64,000 nucleotides of DNA from Trichoplax adhaerens (taxonomy: Eukaryota > Placozoa > Uniplacotomia > Trichoplacea > Trichoplacidae). The position numbers were made by a program, and so were the translations under genes. Location: positions 7,173,855 through 7,237,854 of the forward strand of contig NW_002060946.1 of the NCBI RefSeq assembly GCF_000150275.1. Direction: 5' to 3'. The first letter of the stretch is position 1. Every line of letters starts with the position of its first letter. The notes beneath the pieces were generated by a model. The model was given only the letters and a program-made list of their open reading frames with translations. It did not search any database and was not told the origin of the DNA. Shown here in pieces: positions 36,980 to 61,888 of the stretch.

Positions 36980-39900
36980 AGCATCTCACTACGCCAGACA
37001 GACGGACTTTTCTTACAAAATGAGGCCGTCAATATCGAAAAATGGTTACTTTGAATAGTTTCCTTGTCTAAATCACTGGTACTAATTTAAATCACATCAA
37101 CGATCTTATACAACTGTTTTTAAGCAGAACTTAGTAACAGATAATATAAGAAGATTCTATGTAATATGACTTAATTTAGAAAAAATCAGTCAATTTAAAA
37201 TCGATCATCCCCATACTTAAGTGCTGTCATAACCAGTTGTTTGGCACAATATTTTAACGCGATGAGTCCAATAATGTATCTATCCAAGAGAGATCAATCC
37301 TGATCTTCTTCCAGTAGTACGTGATACAATATACTGGCATGGACTACTAGGAAAATACAGGTATATTTCTAGAATTGACTGTGAATTAGAGCTTATTACT
37401 ATGGCAGGGGACTAAATTCAAGAAAAAGTCTTGCGAATTTTTCTCTCCCTTCTCAAAGCAACACAATAACGCTGTCATGTCAAATAATTCAGGAGGCAGA
37501 AAGGATGAAGTGAAGAGTAGACTACAAGCAATAAAAACTACAGTAACTCAGGCTATAGTGTATATGCACAACGCATTATCCCAGTAGTGAAACGAAATCC
37601 TAGTATGCAGTATTGGAATCGACACGAAGCTAGAGCAGTACATGTCAGATTGTGAACAAGTGATGCACTTTATCATTGATTACATTACTAGGTTATTGGA
37701 TATTCAAGTTATTTTGGCGCTGCATAAAAAGTTGACATTAAATAATGAACAATTTATAATTTGTTAGCCTATAATTGCACAGTCAGGGACTATCAGTGAT
37801 ACATGTACATATTATACTCGTATATATGAAGTCTTTTATACGAGCATCTACTTTCAGGGTTATGGAGAGGCAGCTCGCTTTTTCTGAAATTTCATTACAT
37901 TTTCCATCAGAGGTCACTGATTCAGGCCTCTGCAAAACAAATTATTTTTATTATATTACAGTAGAAAGGTTAATATTACAATCTACGTTTATATTAAAAT
38001 TATGCCCTTATTTAGCTGTAGGCTTCGGCATGTTTAACATATGTATATATCCTACCCTTAGCCAATAAGCATATACATCACAAAGTATGCTCTTGAATCA
38101 TCTTCTGGGCATGATTCCATTTTAATTGCTTACAGAGCGGCTTTATAAGTCAGACCGGAGTCATATGTCAAACTGTCTGAACATGGAAATGCACGCTTAT
38201 TATTATCATATTATAGTCATTACTAAAAATTACTAAAATAGTTTTGGAAGGGATTTGCTGATGACTTCGCTCAGTTACGAGTATTACGCTAATAAAATAG
38301 GAGATTTATTTCTTGCGCAAAGTTTTCGTGATTCATATCACTATCGATTTAAGATTTAATATACTAAAAATACAGGAAATTTGAATTTTATTGCAATTTA
38401 CTGCTTATCTCAGCTATATTTAAATGCAGTAAATCCTAAATAAAAAGTGATTTCTAGTAAGCCTACTAGGAGAAGTGTATCAAAGTCCCTCGTACCAACG
38501 TTAACAACTAAGAGTGGAAACACAACGGAACCGTGAGCGCTGGCTTGGAAGCTGACGAGCTCAACTAATCTATTATTAATTATTATTTTATTATTTAAAC
38601 AGTATGTCTTGATAAAGCAAGAGTTGATAAGGCTAGTATGATGAAACGGCAAATATACAGTATAGTATGTGCTATGTAAGGCCGTAGCTGATAGCCATAT
38701 TAATTAATGTTATTAAGCAATGCACTAATGTGATTGATGACTCCTATGTAGAGGAGCGATTAGTGATAATTTGTATAAGTTGTATAGAATTAAAATTGTT
38801 ATCGTGGAGGCTAAGTTGATTAGCCGGTTTATCTTACCATTTTCGACTGTTATTATGATGGGAAGATATTGGAATTCTTCACCGACGGACGACACACGGA
38901 TGTTGATAAACTTAACTGTTATAAGTCAATTTATACGGTGTTGACTATTTTGTGTTACATTAGGGATTTGCTCGATTTTAACAACTCAGAATTTTGAGTT
39001 GGCGGATTACCAACCTAAGGCTAATAACCCGTATACTACAATTAGTTATACGCGTCAGGCACTGTTCAATTTTTTTACCCCCCCCCCCAAAAAAAAAAAA
39101 ATTTGAGAAGTCGCTGTACGCGTAAGCCTACTTAGGCACGGTATTAACAGGAATGAATTGATTTATTTTTTGTTACAGATTAGCAGGAGTGTCGCGAATG
39201 TACAAACTTCACTAGAAACTGGCTAAGCAAGCTGTATGGCATGTTGATGGCGTACGAAGAAGAGGGGGAAAATTCGCTTCCATACAATTTATACTGCTAC
39301 AATATTCTAACACAAATAGTATATCGCAACGTATTCTTTAAACAAACAGCCTTCGTATACGTAGAACGCAAAATCTGTATAACAATATCATACTACAGCA
39401 ATATAATTGGCACTATTACTCATTATTAACGACAGAGATTATAAGAAATAGCTGGCATATTGATGCTAACTGATAAACAACGAAGAATGGAAGAATATAA
39501 TTAATTAATAATTATAATATTATAACAATTGCTTAATATGGTCAAATATAATATGCTAATGGTAAATACCAGTTTTGTACATTTTGATTTTAAAAGCCAT
39601 TACTTACGGACACACTTGTAATGAACAACTGTAGAAGATTATTTGGCCAATGATCAGCTAGCTATCAGTTTGTTTTTTAAGAGATATTACACTCATGCAT
39701 CTGTAATTTCACATCTAAACGATCGATATTGGAGCTAATTACTCCCATGGTAATGGTATAATATCAATGATATCCAACACTTCAATAGGACCATTAAATG
39801 GAATATAGTACGGATAGCGTTACAGTATTAATATGCTGTTTTTTTCTTTTATGTGATGCGGAATCAATAATGATCGCTAGCTTGGGAAATTTATATTCAT

Positions 39901-42900
39901 ATCCTTATTGTACTCAGTTATAATTAATAAAACTGTTACATTTTCATGATAACGTAACCTTTTTATCTTTATATAAGCGCTATCTAAAGTGTCTTTTTGT
40001 CAATTTTAATAATTTGCAAGATATTTTCCTGAAATATCGACTTGTGCTGTTTTTTATGGCAAATATAATCAAGATGATTTAATAGCATTGATAATATAAT
40101 GCTGCACTCTCTATTAATATGGCTAGTCTAGAAACAACAAGAGAATGAGTCGCTTGGCCTACAGTAGTTAATTGTGGGTGTTTGTATGCTACTCTGCTGT
40201 GATAGCAGTATAAATTCGTTACCTTTGAAAACGTAACAAGCTTTTATCTTGTTTCTACAGTATAGTACCCGCGAATTTTATGGAAAAAATGCCAATTACA
40301 GCACAACACACAGTTTAATGATCACAGCTTAAATCAAGTAGTTGTCATCTGTATCGGTTACGATCAAAATATTTCAAGTTTAGCAGTCTCACTTTCTGAC
40401 TTTACTATTTCTCAAGGTGTGATCTAATAGCTACATTATTGCTTCCATTCGATAGCAAATATCGCATATAGCTATGATTTTTTCCACTCTAATTGAGTTC
40501 ACAAAATTAGCAAATGTAATGAAAATAAGTAATCTTTCTACTATTACTTTTGCAATTATAATGTAAGCGACAACCAATAATATAGTTACTATCATAAAGA
40601 GTGTAATCATTGTTAGTCAAAACGCATACTGTAGATTTTTTATTCATTTTAATTGCTATTAATTCATAGCATTTAGGATATTTTTATTGTCTGTTTACTG
40701 ATTGAAATGGTACCGTGAAGAATCCATTGTTAGAAGTCTTTCATATAGAGGAAATGCAACAAAAGTTCAATATCCAATCTTCGTATAAAGTCGACACATT
40801 TAGAAAGACGTCATAACTTTTTTGTTTTACAGCTACTATTTTACGTCATTGACATATTGATTGATTACTTATAGAAGGTGCGGTTACGTCTTTTTGCGTC
40901 ATTTAATTCTCTTCTTCGCTGTATCAAGATGGTCAATATGCTAGAATAAACAGATTAGCTAAATGTAAGTAAACGCTATTACACACGTATCAAGTAAAAG
41001 TAAGGAATGTGTTTATCGTAATACTACTTTATCATGTTAGTTTATCATAGTCTTATCAAACAAAGTATGTAGTCCGTATTTTAGTATTGTGCCATACTAT
41101 TTCCAGCATATCTATATCACAGTGCAATCGTATGCAAACGTGTGTTGTCGTTGTTACCGTCGTCTGATCATTGCGGGATATCTTCCACAGTTATCGATTT
41201 AATAAATTATCTTAAACTAACGGACATTGTCCATTTTTGCGAGCTACTATAAACTACAGTTAAGTTTGCCTTAACTCTGTTGTAGATCATCAGTAGGTAA
41301 GCCGCTCATTTGGCAGGGATCGGCTAACTTCGTAACAGCTCTCTAATAATTTTAAAATGTTAGTTAATTTAAGGTATAATCTTATGCGTTTGTTGTGATA
41401 AAATACGATTACCTGCTAGGTATTGTAATAGCTGTCAGTGATATCGACAGGGTGGCTTTCTTATGTCGCTAATTAGCCAGATAAAATTATGATTATTGAT
41501 TCACTCATTTGATGCTATATAGATATAGTAGATATGTTGTGGCAATATACGGTAGTATTACAAATTTTGACTTATGGTAAAGCATTTAAGAATACACTAG
41601 TAAAGTTACTATACTGCATTGCATGATAGAATCTTGCTTTATTTAATAATAATAATTTACCTCTTTTCTTATCGTAATCAATATATACGTCAATGCGGCA
41701 ACTTTAAGTAGACACTATATAATGCTAAAATGTTAATAACTCTTTTCTAGATTGGGTGGATTACGGTCTGTAGTTTGATTGATTGGTCTTATTTTCGCGG
41801 TGTACAATTCTACCATCAAATACCATGATCGGTAAGAATCTATTTCAATATCGAATGATTTATTTGTTCACGTACTGGTGAAGGTTAATTTTATTACTGA
41901 ATAAACCTACATACTGTACTATAGTGTTTTTTTTTTTTACGATACTGTAACGAATCTTGTCTATTTAAATTCATTCCACTCAAGATGAAGTTTGAATGCA
42001 TTTCCATAACTGACTTAACGTAGGATCTACTTATAGCTTAGTCGCGTGTCAGGGATCAGATTAAAGATTACTATTTGAATCGTTACACTAACGATATTGC
42101 AACAGTTCACTTGGGGAAAAGGGTAAAGGACAATTTATACATATGGGCCATAAATCTTTATAATTTTTTTTGGAAAAGTACACACTGTATCGTAACAAAT
42201 AAATAAACAAATAGCAACATAATAAAGCCCACTAGAGACCCTTAGAGAAGGGTAAAGCCCAGCCTTGATTGATTGGCTATGGAATGATCGTAGATTATGG
42301 TACTTGTTTGCATAGTACGCGTATATGGGTATGCACTGCATCTACTTGTGCAGGGACTGTTGTAAGTTTAGTGGCGGTAATCGAATGGAAAAAAGTCAAT
42401 GATGGTGCACAAAATAGTATTAACAGAGTAAAATTTCAATGGTTATCTGTATTCATTTTGTGCGCTATTTTATGGTGTCGCTAGGTATCAGTGCAGTGGA
42501 GAAGTGCAAGTTTTGAATTAACCTATGAATTGAACTGATTACCGTAGTGGATGTTTTGGGAAATTTCAATTCGTTTCCAATGCTGTCATAGCTGCTGCAC
42601 TAGTCTAATACAGTATTATGACTGGCATGCACTATACGATACTATATTGTACCCATTTGGTAAGCTTATCCATTAGAAAATCATAACGCTCACGGTGACC
42701 ATATTATAGGAATACTATCCTTGCTGTGTAATCCATTTCCAGCGAAATAAGTGCAAGCAATGACAGCCATGACAGATTGATAACATACGTCATTTGTTTG
42801 AGGAGCTTGACCAATCGTATGCCTGCCTACACAAGATTTGCATTATCAATTATTCCGAGACACTACTGCAATGTTTAATTCATTTTTGATCTACTGTCCA

Positions 42901-43540
42901 TACAGTCTAACACAGATCATTATACGCATATGTACACATTTTGTAGTAGAAGTGGCGTTTGAAAGTTACGATCGGATCTGTAGCAATCCTTCCTTGAGGA
43001 AGAGGTTGTGAGACTGCATACTGTAAACAGACAGCGTATGAGATCTATCCCATCTCCAAGTACAGTACTGTAATGTCAGTATTATTGCGCTACCAATTTA
43101 TCCATGAAGGTACAATACACGTAGGTAACTGTGGTATGCTCTCCATTTCTCAAAGATACAATCTGTTGCCAAGTTTAGCCAACCTATAGCACAGCATGTA
43201 CAATATTGTCCATGTAATCCAATATGGAGTTACGGAATTTTCGCTCATGTTGCTGGTTTGATGCTGTCAACATAGGCGCTGTTCGTTAATTAATTAATAA
43301 GCGTGTGTATCCGTTGGTGAGCTAGCTTCTTTCATTCAATTAACGAACCCATCGACTCATTGTACTATAGATAACACAACAGAATATAAGCGTAGTCACT
43401 AAGGGAATCTCGTCTTATTATAGGTCGGAAGAAAAATAAATGATTTTCAATTCAATTTTGAATTAATTAATTTGAAAATGGTCGTCTATTTTGTTAAGTT
43501 CCTGTAGATCTGCATTGCATAGAGTATCAGACTTCGAGAA
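36980..43540. other. Intergenic between MRPL41 and SIK, nothing recognised
   Basis: 6.5 kb between divergent genes. Contains a C11A13 tract at 39078-39101 and open frames under 100 codons with no family resemblance. Confidence 0.55.
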
Positions 43541-43744
43541 CAGTGCAGTACTGTGCATGACATAAGCTGTAGAGTAGAGTAGAGTACAGTACTGTAGACT
43601 ACAGTGTACAGTATCCAACTCTTGTACTGTACTGTACTGTACTGTACTGTACTGTACTGTAGGTCTTGAGTTTTCTCTTTAGTAGTACTGTACAGTACAG
43701 TACAGTATTGTAGACTGTATGTACTGTACAGTACAGTACAGTAG
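43541..43744. repeat. GTACW pentamer array upstream of SIK
   Basis: Includes a pure run of about eight ACTGT units at 43624-43661, then mixed GTACA/GTACT units to 43744. An AGAGT-like run (43572-43583) lies inside. The SIK start codon is about 175 bp downstream. Confidence 0.9.
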
Positions 43745-43918
43745 TGCCACAACGCTGGAGCTGTCCGTACGCTCTGTACGTCCGTCATATTGTTCTGTTC
43801 AACCATTTCCAACCACTAATTTACAGTTTTGTATTTTTCTTTCGCCTCCATTTGGATATTACATGTAGTAACGGAAACAAGCAGGCCCTGGAGCCACCGA
43901 TGTCTACAACAACGCACA

Positions 43919-55012
<11,094 letters not shown>

Positions 55013-58000
55013 TCGTTGTACACTGGACTATGAATTATACCTGCATATTTGTAAATAATAGAATATTCCTTAATTTTTATGCTTATTTCATGCAGTATAA
55101 ATTTGTTTTGAAGCATTTATTTTTAATGTATATTATTATATGGGCACCTTATAAGCTGTTGTTTCTGATTTATCCATAGTATTGATTTTTATCTTCGTCA
55201 TGAAGTATACTAATATAATATTACCACGACGTTAGTTTTCTAAATATCGTCGTATTATGTCTATCGTAATTACTACTAATGTTTTGTGGATAACCTAAAA
55301 GGTTAAGCTCAAATTCGTAGCACGTACGAATTAGCTATCATCGTATTACGTTATTATAATGGCTTCATCTTTGCGATAGTAACTGATTTGATCTTGCTAC
55401 AATCTAATTGTCTTTGTCATCGATGTACAGTAGCAATGTTGTTCTACTATGTGGAAAATGTGACCATACTGTAACGGTGCCTGAAGTGAGACTGGATATT
55501 AATTTAAATTCCACTATTTTAATTTTATATTGTATATCATGTTGTAAATCAAATGTTGTCATTTTTATAGCTATGGAACTCTCCTCGCTGTCAATTCTTA
55601 TACCTATGTATTCATAGATTCTTAAATACTGTATATACGTATTAGTCTCTATCTGTCAGTACAGTATCTACAATAGTTGAATATACGTAGGAAGGCAGCG
55701 CTTTGTCTGATTATTTTGTAAATGTACCGCATACATACTTAGTTAAAAGCATTATTTGATAAGCTATTGATGTAAACAGATATATTACGAAGTAGCAACT
55801 CTATCCTGCACTCAGCTGGTAACATGGCAGCATCGATTTTTTTGTAATATAATCATATACGTGCAGTGAATGTGAAATATGTTATCGATGAATTACTTCT
55901 TTTTTCTGATCAAGTGGGTATACAAAACACATATATATTCGTTTTATAAAATAATCGGTATTAAGTACAGTAGATACTTATCTATATTATTCAATACTGC
56001 AAAATGATATCAATAAATAATATGTTTATCAAACTAGTAAATTATCACATAAGCACTTATATACTGTGAACGTTTGGCGATCTTTTGTTTACGTCATCTT
56101 TAATAAGTATTTACATTATGCAATGAATGTAATGATGATTTAGTTTGTGTTTGCAGCTACTACGGTAATTTACTAAATGACTTTCAGACGTTAGTAAAAA
56201 CAGTTTAGGAAATGAATATAGTCATGCACATACTGTATATATCGCACAGCAATCGCCATTCATCATATGATTCATATCACTTTCAGTCGATATCGAAATC
56301 ATAAGTTCTTGTAAAGTTATTGAATAGTTGAACAAGTTGAGTTTACTTACTGTAATGTAAGCCTAAATCACTTTGATATACTCGTACCTAGGTGTGTATG
56401 TGAAACAAACTCCTTATTCGGTGCACTCCCGTTTCTTCACATTGTACTACTGTATTAGTATGTCATTATGGCAACATGGATGCATGCAGGCTACAAGCAA
56501 ATTAAATTAATCATAACGTAGATCACCTCGATCTAATTAAGTTCAGTTATACCGTTAGTCGTAGCCGGTATACTGTAGTATCAATTGCGTATTCTGTTTA
56601 AGTACCCACCCAAGCACATGGAGAAAGTTAATTGTTAGCACTTTAAAAATTTTAATCCAATTTTTGCGATATTATACTAACCAGCATGAGTATTTATTGT
56701 TAGCATGTAAGCCACAGTACAACATTGTATACGTATATGTTATATCTTTTAGTCCATTGTAGGTTTGTCTATAAGTTATGTACTATAGTTCCAGAGACCG
56801 ATCGCTACCTCAGACGAAGTAATGGAGGGACTTTCTGTGCAATCCCGTGTACAAGAGGTAGCTGCCAGAACTTGTGGATTGTTAGAATGCAATCCACTTA
56901 CACTACAAAATATCTCCTCGCTTCGATGTTCTACAATAAGGTAGTATTCACCAATTCCTCTAATTAATGAACTTAGCATAAAATCACACCGTTAGATTCC
57001 CATTCCTCTCACCTAAATTTGTCAAAAGTTCGGTTTAGATGAGAGACTTGCAGGTCTCTGGATTTCACAATCGGTAGGTAGTATGTCTACCATGTAGATT
57101 AGAGTGTACTACCGTAGTCTTATTAAAAGGAGGATAGAAGGGATTTATGACATCAATACATAGCGATGTTAGTAGGAGAGCTTTGCTACAAGAAGTTAAT
57201 AGAAGAGGTTAAGAAACTTGACAGACAACAGTACAAGGTAGCTCACAGCAGAATGCCTAGCGGCAGATGACAGTGGAAGTACCATTGCCGACGGTTCAAC
57301 TCTATGTTTATAAATAGCTATAGTCTAAATACCAGCTCCCTACGCTAGCTACGTCGATGAAGCAATAGTACTTCCTATTAGCGGTGCAAAATGCAATTCA
57401 TGCATCCACTATGAAGTCAGAAATTCGTGTTTGACTAAGCACTACTGTGTAGAGCAGCCTTTCATCATCATTAATTAACGTATCCCTGAGACATACTCGA
57501 GAAAGTGCTCATTCCCAAAATGCTTATACAACACATTTGTCCAACGATGCAAACTGTCAGATTATATCATAACAATACAGTATTCAAGCATTTCTTGGAT
57601 GCCATTCGTATTAGAAAGCAAATTGAGTATTCACAACAACTCTTGCAAGTAATATTAGCTTAATACTAGCCAAAATGGCCAATTACATGCTTATAAATCT
57701 ATGGTTTAATTAATTCATTAAATGATCAATGTAAACAATCGGATGCCGATTTGCTCCACGAGCCTGAGAATACTCTACTGTGCCATGTACTACTGTAGAG
57801 TTGATAGAGAAGCAATCTTTTTTTTTGTAGCATGCTATACTGGTGTGAGTGCTGCAGTGCTGTTTGAGCGAAGCAGACATCCACAGCACTTTACTTGCTA
57901 CAGTATAGTCATTTTACTCCTAACCGCACAGTAAGGTGCCTACGATATGGGAAACGATGAGAAAATCGCCCAACCAGATTTTCTTCGACTACAAGACATT

Positions 58001-58311
58001 TGCAACAACATTGGTCGCAATAACAGCTAAAATCTCTTAAAAGCAGCAAAATCTGATCCACTACAAGCAATCTTTTGTGCCTTGATGCGATATAGTACTG
58101 GAGAAGCACTGACAAGTTTCTCGGGACGACGTGCTTATTGACCATAAACCAATATAATGATTGAAACTGTCTCGCATTTTATGACTTGATTATTGCATGG
58201 ATGCCATGCTGCCCAATTTTTCACACTGATGCAAAGAACAGCCAATTTATAAGGTATACAATCAATCACTTGATTCTTTCAACTGATTGATGTTGACTCT
58301 TGATTATCCTA
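55013..58311. other. Intergenic between SIK and BTB-Kelch
   Basis: The first part is SIK 3' UTR or AT-rich spacer. The stretch 56.78-57.45 kb looks richer in GC and has coding-like short frames with splice-like ends, but no family could be named. Confidence 0.55.
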
Positions 58312-59997
58312 ATGGCTAAGATGGAAGATAGGATTGCTCATGATGGTTTTTCGTTGGATTTATTAAAGCATCAGTTTGAAGCATTAAGGCAAATGAGATG
58401 TAAACAAGAATTATGCGATGTGACCGTGATTGTTAACCACACCCATACCATTTATGCTCATCGGGTACTTTTAGCAGCCTATAGCTCTTATTTCTTCGCT
58501 ATGTTTAATACTGATATGGTAGAAAGTCGATTAGGTGTTCTACACATTGATGATATCCAGCCTAATCTTATGGATCAATTGATCGATCTAGCTTATGGTA
58601 TAGACTTACATATTGACGATGATAATGTTGCAGACATGCTATCAGCATGTCATCGATTACAAATTTCAACTGGTATTAATCGATGCTGTGATTACTTGAT
58701 ACTATCATTGCATCCATCAAATTGCTTAGGTATATTGAAATTTGCTCGTATTAATCAATGCCAAATTGTTATCGATGCTGCTAGTAAGTATTGTTGGCAT
58801 CATTTTACGGCTATATGTGATGAAGAAGAATTTACTTTGTTGTCATTGGATGAAGTACAAGAGTACTTCAGCAATGATCACCTCCACGTCAAGGAAGAAG
58901 CAGAAGTTTTACGATCCGCTGTTATATGGTTATTGCATGATTGGCAACAACGCCATCCATCGTTATCGGCTGTTATGGATTGTATACGATTTTCCTATAT
59001 AAGTAAGGAAGAGATTGTTTCTATTGCGCGTAAAAATTGCCCTGCGGATATCTTTCAATGCATTGCTGATTACTTAAGTGATAAATCGAATCGCAAGAAA
59101 CGGAAACCTGGACAACGTCATTATTCATCTGCTGTCTTCATTATCGGTAGTACTAGTCTAGCCAATTGCTGTCGACGATATAATATTTGTAGTCGTACAT
59201 GGGTTAAGATGCCAAGCTTGGTTGAAAAGAAATTGAACACCTTAGTTGGTGATATAGATGGCAAGTTATATGCCATTAGTAGTACACCTGCCAGTGATGA
59301 GATAACAGAAATAGGCCAAAATTTGGAATGTTATGATCCTAATCAAGAATCATGGACAATAATATCTGCCTTACCCTCTTGTCGATGGCAATTTAGTATG
59401 GCATGTATTGACGATAGGATCTGTTTTATTGGTGGGTACAATTTTAAAAATGGCTTCTCTCATTTGGCTACTGTCGATTGCTATCATCCTAAGCTAAATC
59501 AGTGGACAAAATTACCTGATCTACCTGAGAAACGACGTGGAAGCTGCACTGCTTTCTTACAAGGTATACTTTACGTCATTGGTGGACATGATGGTACGCG
59601 TATCTTAAGTAGCTGTGAATGCTACGATATGACACAACAATGTTGGCTACATATAAATGATATGAAAGTTCCACGCGAAAGTCATAAAGCGATCGTTATT
59701 AATAAGAAAATCTATGTTATTGGTGGCATCTCTAAAAGTGGTTATACTAAATGTGTTGAATGTTATGATCCAGTGACAAATAGTTGGCAATGTTGTGCTA
59801 ATGCACCTGTGATTTATCCGCGCCAACAAGTAGTTTCTCTCAATAATCGATTATATTTATTAAATAGCGATACAGAATCCCCTGTTTTATGCTATAATAC
59901 GATGGAAGATAAATGGTATAAAAGCCGATGGCCGAAATTTGCTGAGGGTTATAACGGTGGTACCGCTATCTCTTGTGCATCGGTTGATGGCCTGTAA
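58312..59997 (+). CDS. BTB-BACK-Kelch protein (KLHL family), intronless
   Basis: Kelch-like proteins usually act as substrate adaptors of Cullin-3 ubiquitin ligases. The 561-residue protein has a BTB domain about 25-133 (ELCDVTVIV, then YAHRVLLAAYSSYFFAMF), a BACK domain about 138-240, a basic linker at 258-270 (RKKRKPGQRH) that could be a nuclear-localisation signal, and six kelch blades about 272-550. Blades 3, 4 and 5 keep the GG pair (374-375, 424-425, 471-472). Blades 1, 2 and 6 lack it and are degenerate. Start: the frame opens from a TTG at 58300, but the first ATG is 58312; a second ATG at 58321 is also possible. The coding region has no intron, unlike every other gene here, so a retroposed origin or an intron only in the 5' UTR are both possible. 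I cannot assign a specific KLHL orthologue. Confidence 0.95.
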   Translation: MAKMEDRIAHDGFSLDLLKHQFEALRQMRCKQELCDVTVIVNHTHTIYAHRVLLAAYSSYFFAMFNTDMVESRLGVLHIDDIQPNLMDQLIDLAYGIDLHIDDDNVADMLSACHRLQISTGINRCCDYLILSLHPSNCLGILKFARINQCQIVIDAASKYCWHHFTAICDEEEFTLLSLDEVQEYFSNDHLHVKEEAEVLRSAVIWLLHDWQQRHPSLSAVMDCIRFSYISKEEIVSIARKNCPADIFQCIADYLSDKSNRKKRKPGQRHYSSAVFIIGSTSLANCCRRYNICSRTWVKMPSLVEKKLNTLVGDIDGKLYAISSTPASDEITEIGQNLECYDPNQESWTIISALPSCRWQFSMACIDDRICFIGGYNFKNGFSHLATVDCYHPKLNQWTKLPDLPEKRRGSCTAFLQGILYVIGGHDGTRILSSCECYDMTQQCWLHINDMKVPRESHKAIVINKKIYVIGGISKSGYTKCVECYDPVTNSWQCCANAPVIYPRQQVVSLNNRLYLLNSDTESPVLCYNTMEDKWYKSRWPKFAEGYNGGTAISCASVDGL

Positions 59998-61882
59998 TTA
60001 AATTACTACCGCATGGAATCCACGACTGATTTATTATGATATTTAATTCATAGAAATATCCCTTTCTTTGGTGGAAAAATGATTTATCAAACAAATATTC
60101 AATTTTTCATGCTAATATCATTAAAGAAACTCCTTTTTTGGTATCGATTTTTAGTGCGTATAATAATAACTGTTAAACTGAGTTTCTGTGCTGCACTGAT
60201 GTATCGGATGACGATAGGCTCAAAAAACAATCGCTCACCTACTTTGTAGGCGCATATCAATACTTAACTCCAAGGTGTTACTTTACAGCTATTCTTATTT
60301 AGCCAAGAGTAATGCAATACAGAAATTGATTATTATTACTGCTAGTGTACAGAGCTATAATATGTGATATAACTTAAATATTACTTGGCCATCACTGTGA
60401 TGGTCGAACACATTAGACATAAAACTGATCGAATGAAGTTATTACTCTTACAGAAAGTGATTAAGATATTGCAGTTATTTTTCTTTATCTTAAATTACAA
60501 TATCAATGTATAATCTATTTTTAGCACTGGTTGCTTTAAAAAAATTACCGCTATTAAGTACACTGTTGTCAATACGAAGTTGATTTTTTGGCGTATGCAT
60601 TGATATGAGACTTTTACCTGTTTAGCATTAAAACTTAAATTCGAACCTGAAAGAAAGTATAAGTATAGTAAATTTTACTGTAGTATAGGATTTAGCAAAA
60701 CGCTAGTTGATAGTACGGCCGTAGAGATAGAGTTGTACGTTTTATACATATAGAAAATGAGTATTATTGGATGCAGAAACGCTACGTCGTTACCATTTGC
60801 TTGATAACTTTTATCACTGTTAAGAAATTCAAGATCGCTCTAATTGTAAACGGTTGCTATATAAAGTCTATAATGTATTTTATATCTGCGCGATGTATAG
60901 TACTGAATGTTATAATGTCCTTATTTGAAATTACCAGCATATTCATGTTGCTTCAGAGTTTAAAGATCATGCTGATACTAATTGTCAAGTACAGATTTTT
61001 GATAGCGTTAATGTTATTAAGCATTATCTCTGCGCTTTGTGAAATCAAGTTGAAATGGAGTCGAGATATCTTGTCTATGCCTTGAATTTACTTAATATAA
61101 ATAGACACTGGATACTGATAAATATTGTGTTATAATTTACGACGCATATACTTTATTAGTAATCAGAAATTAGTACTGTAAATACAATAAAATTTCGATA
61201 TTGGGTTGAGCTTAATTGAGAGATTTGAAGCCATCGCAGTCTTCCCTGATCTTAGCGTTGAATAGCGATTCTTGGAATATCATAAAAGGTATATAGTAAA
61301 TAAACGTATAAATCATATTTCAGCATTTATCCATAATTTCATTTCTAGCAGATTAATAAATAGTACAAGTTATGAAAAAGTTTGATATTCTCCAATTGAT
61401 CTCCAACTCCTGGCGCTGTCACGGAATGATCATAAATGTGTTCATTTAAAGATTATATTAAGAAAATTGTAAAGTATACAAATAGCAAATGTCCCCGACA
61501 GTACATAAAGCAGTGATGTAATAATTATATTTGTCTCATGGGTTATGATTGGTAATTCGATTATTTTAATAGCATAATTAAATACTACGAGTACTGAAAT
61601 AGTTTGACTTTATAATTTACATTTGAAACTATCTGACTTAAAAATTAACTCTTCCAAGGAAAAATTACAATAACAACTGTCAACGGACTATTTGCAGAAG
61701 ATATATCGTTTAGTTGCCCATACACTGTGTAAAAATAGTCTTCTTGACAACACGTAAAGTGACCTACAGCAGTCAACAATAATACTATATGTCTGAATGA
61801 CTATTATTTTGCTCTGTACAGCTAATATAGCATACCTTTCCGAACTATAAACATTTATAAAATCAATAATTGTAGTCGGAAT
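59998..61882. other. Intergenic between convergent BTB-Kelch and PTPMT1
   Basis: AT-rich. Holds one 104-codon hydrophobic ATG frame (60771-61085 +) of unknown meaning, probably chance. Confidence 0.55.
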
Positions 61883-61888
61883 TTTATT
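61883..61888 (-). terminator. Possible poly(A) signal overlapping the PTPMT1 stop codon
   Basis: On the minus strand AATAAA overlaps the TAA stop (61886-61884), the same arrangement as in ZPR1. Use is unproven. Confidence 0.3.

Noticed and set aside
43486-43812. 108-codon minus-strand frame rich in QYSTVQY repeats
   Set aside because: Translation of the pentamer array upstream of SIK; the 5-bp unit reads through with few stops.
60771-61085. 104-codon ATG frame encoding a hydrophobic peptide
   Set aside because: Ile/Leu-rich composition follows from the AT-rich DNA; no motif, no splice support and no homologue recognised. Could be chance.
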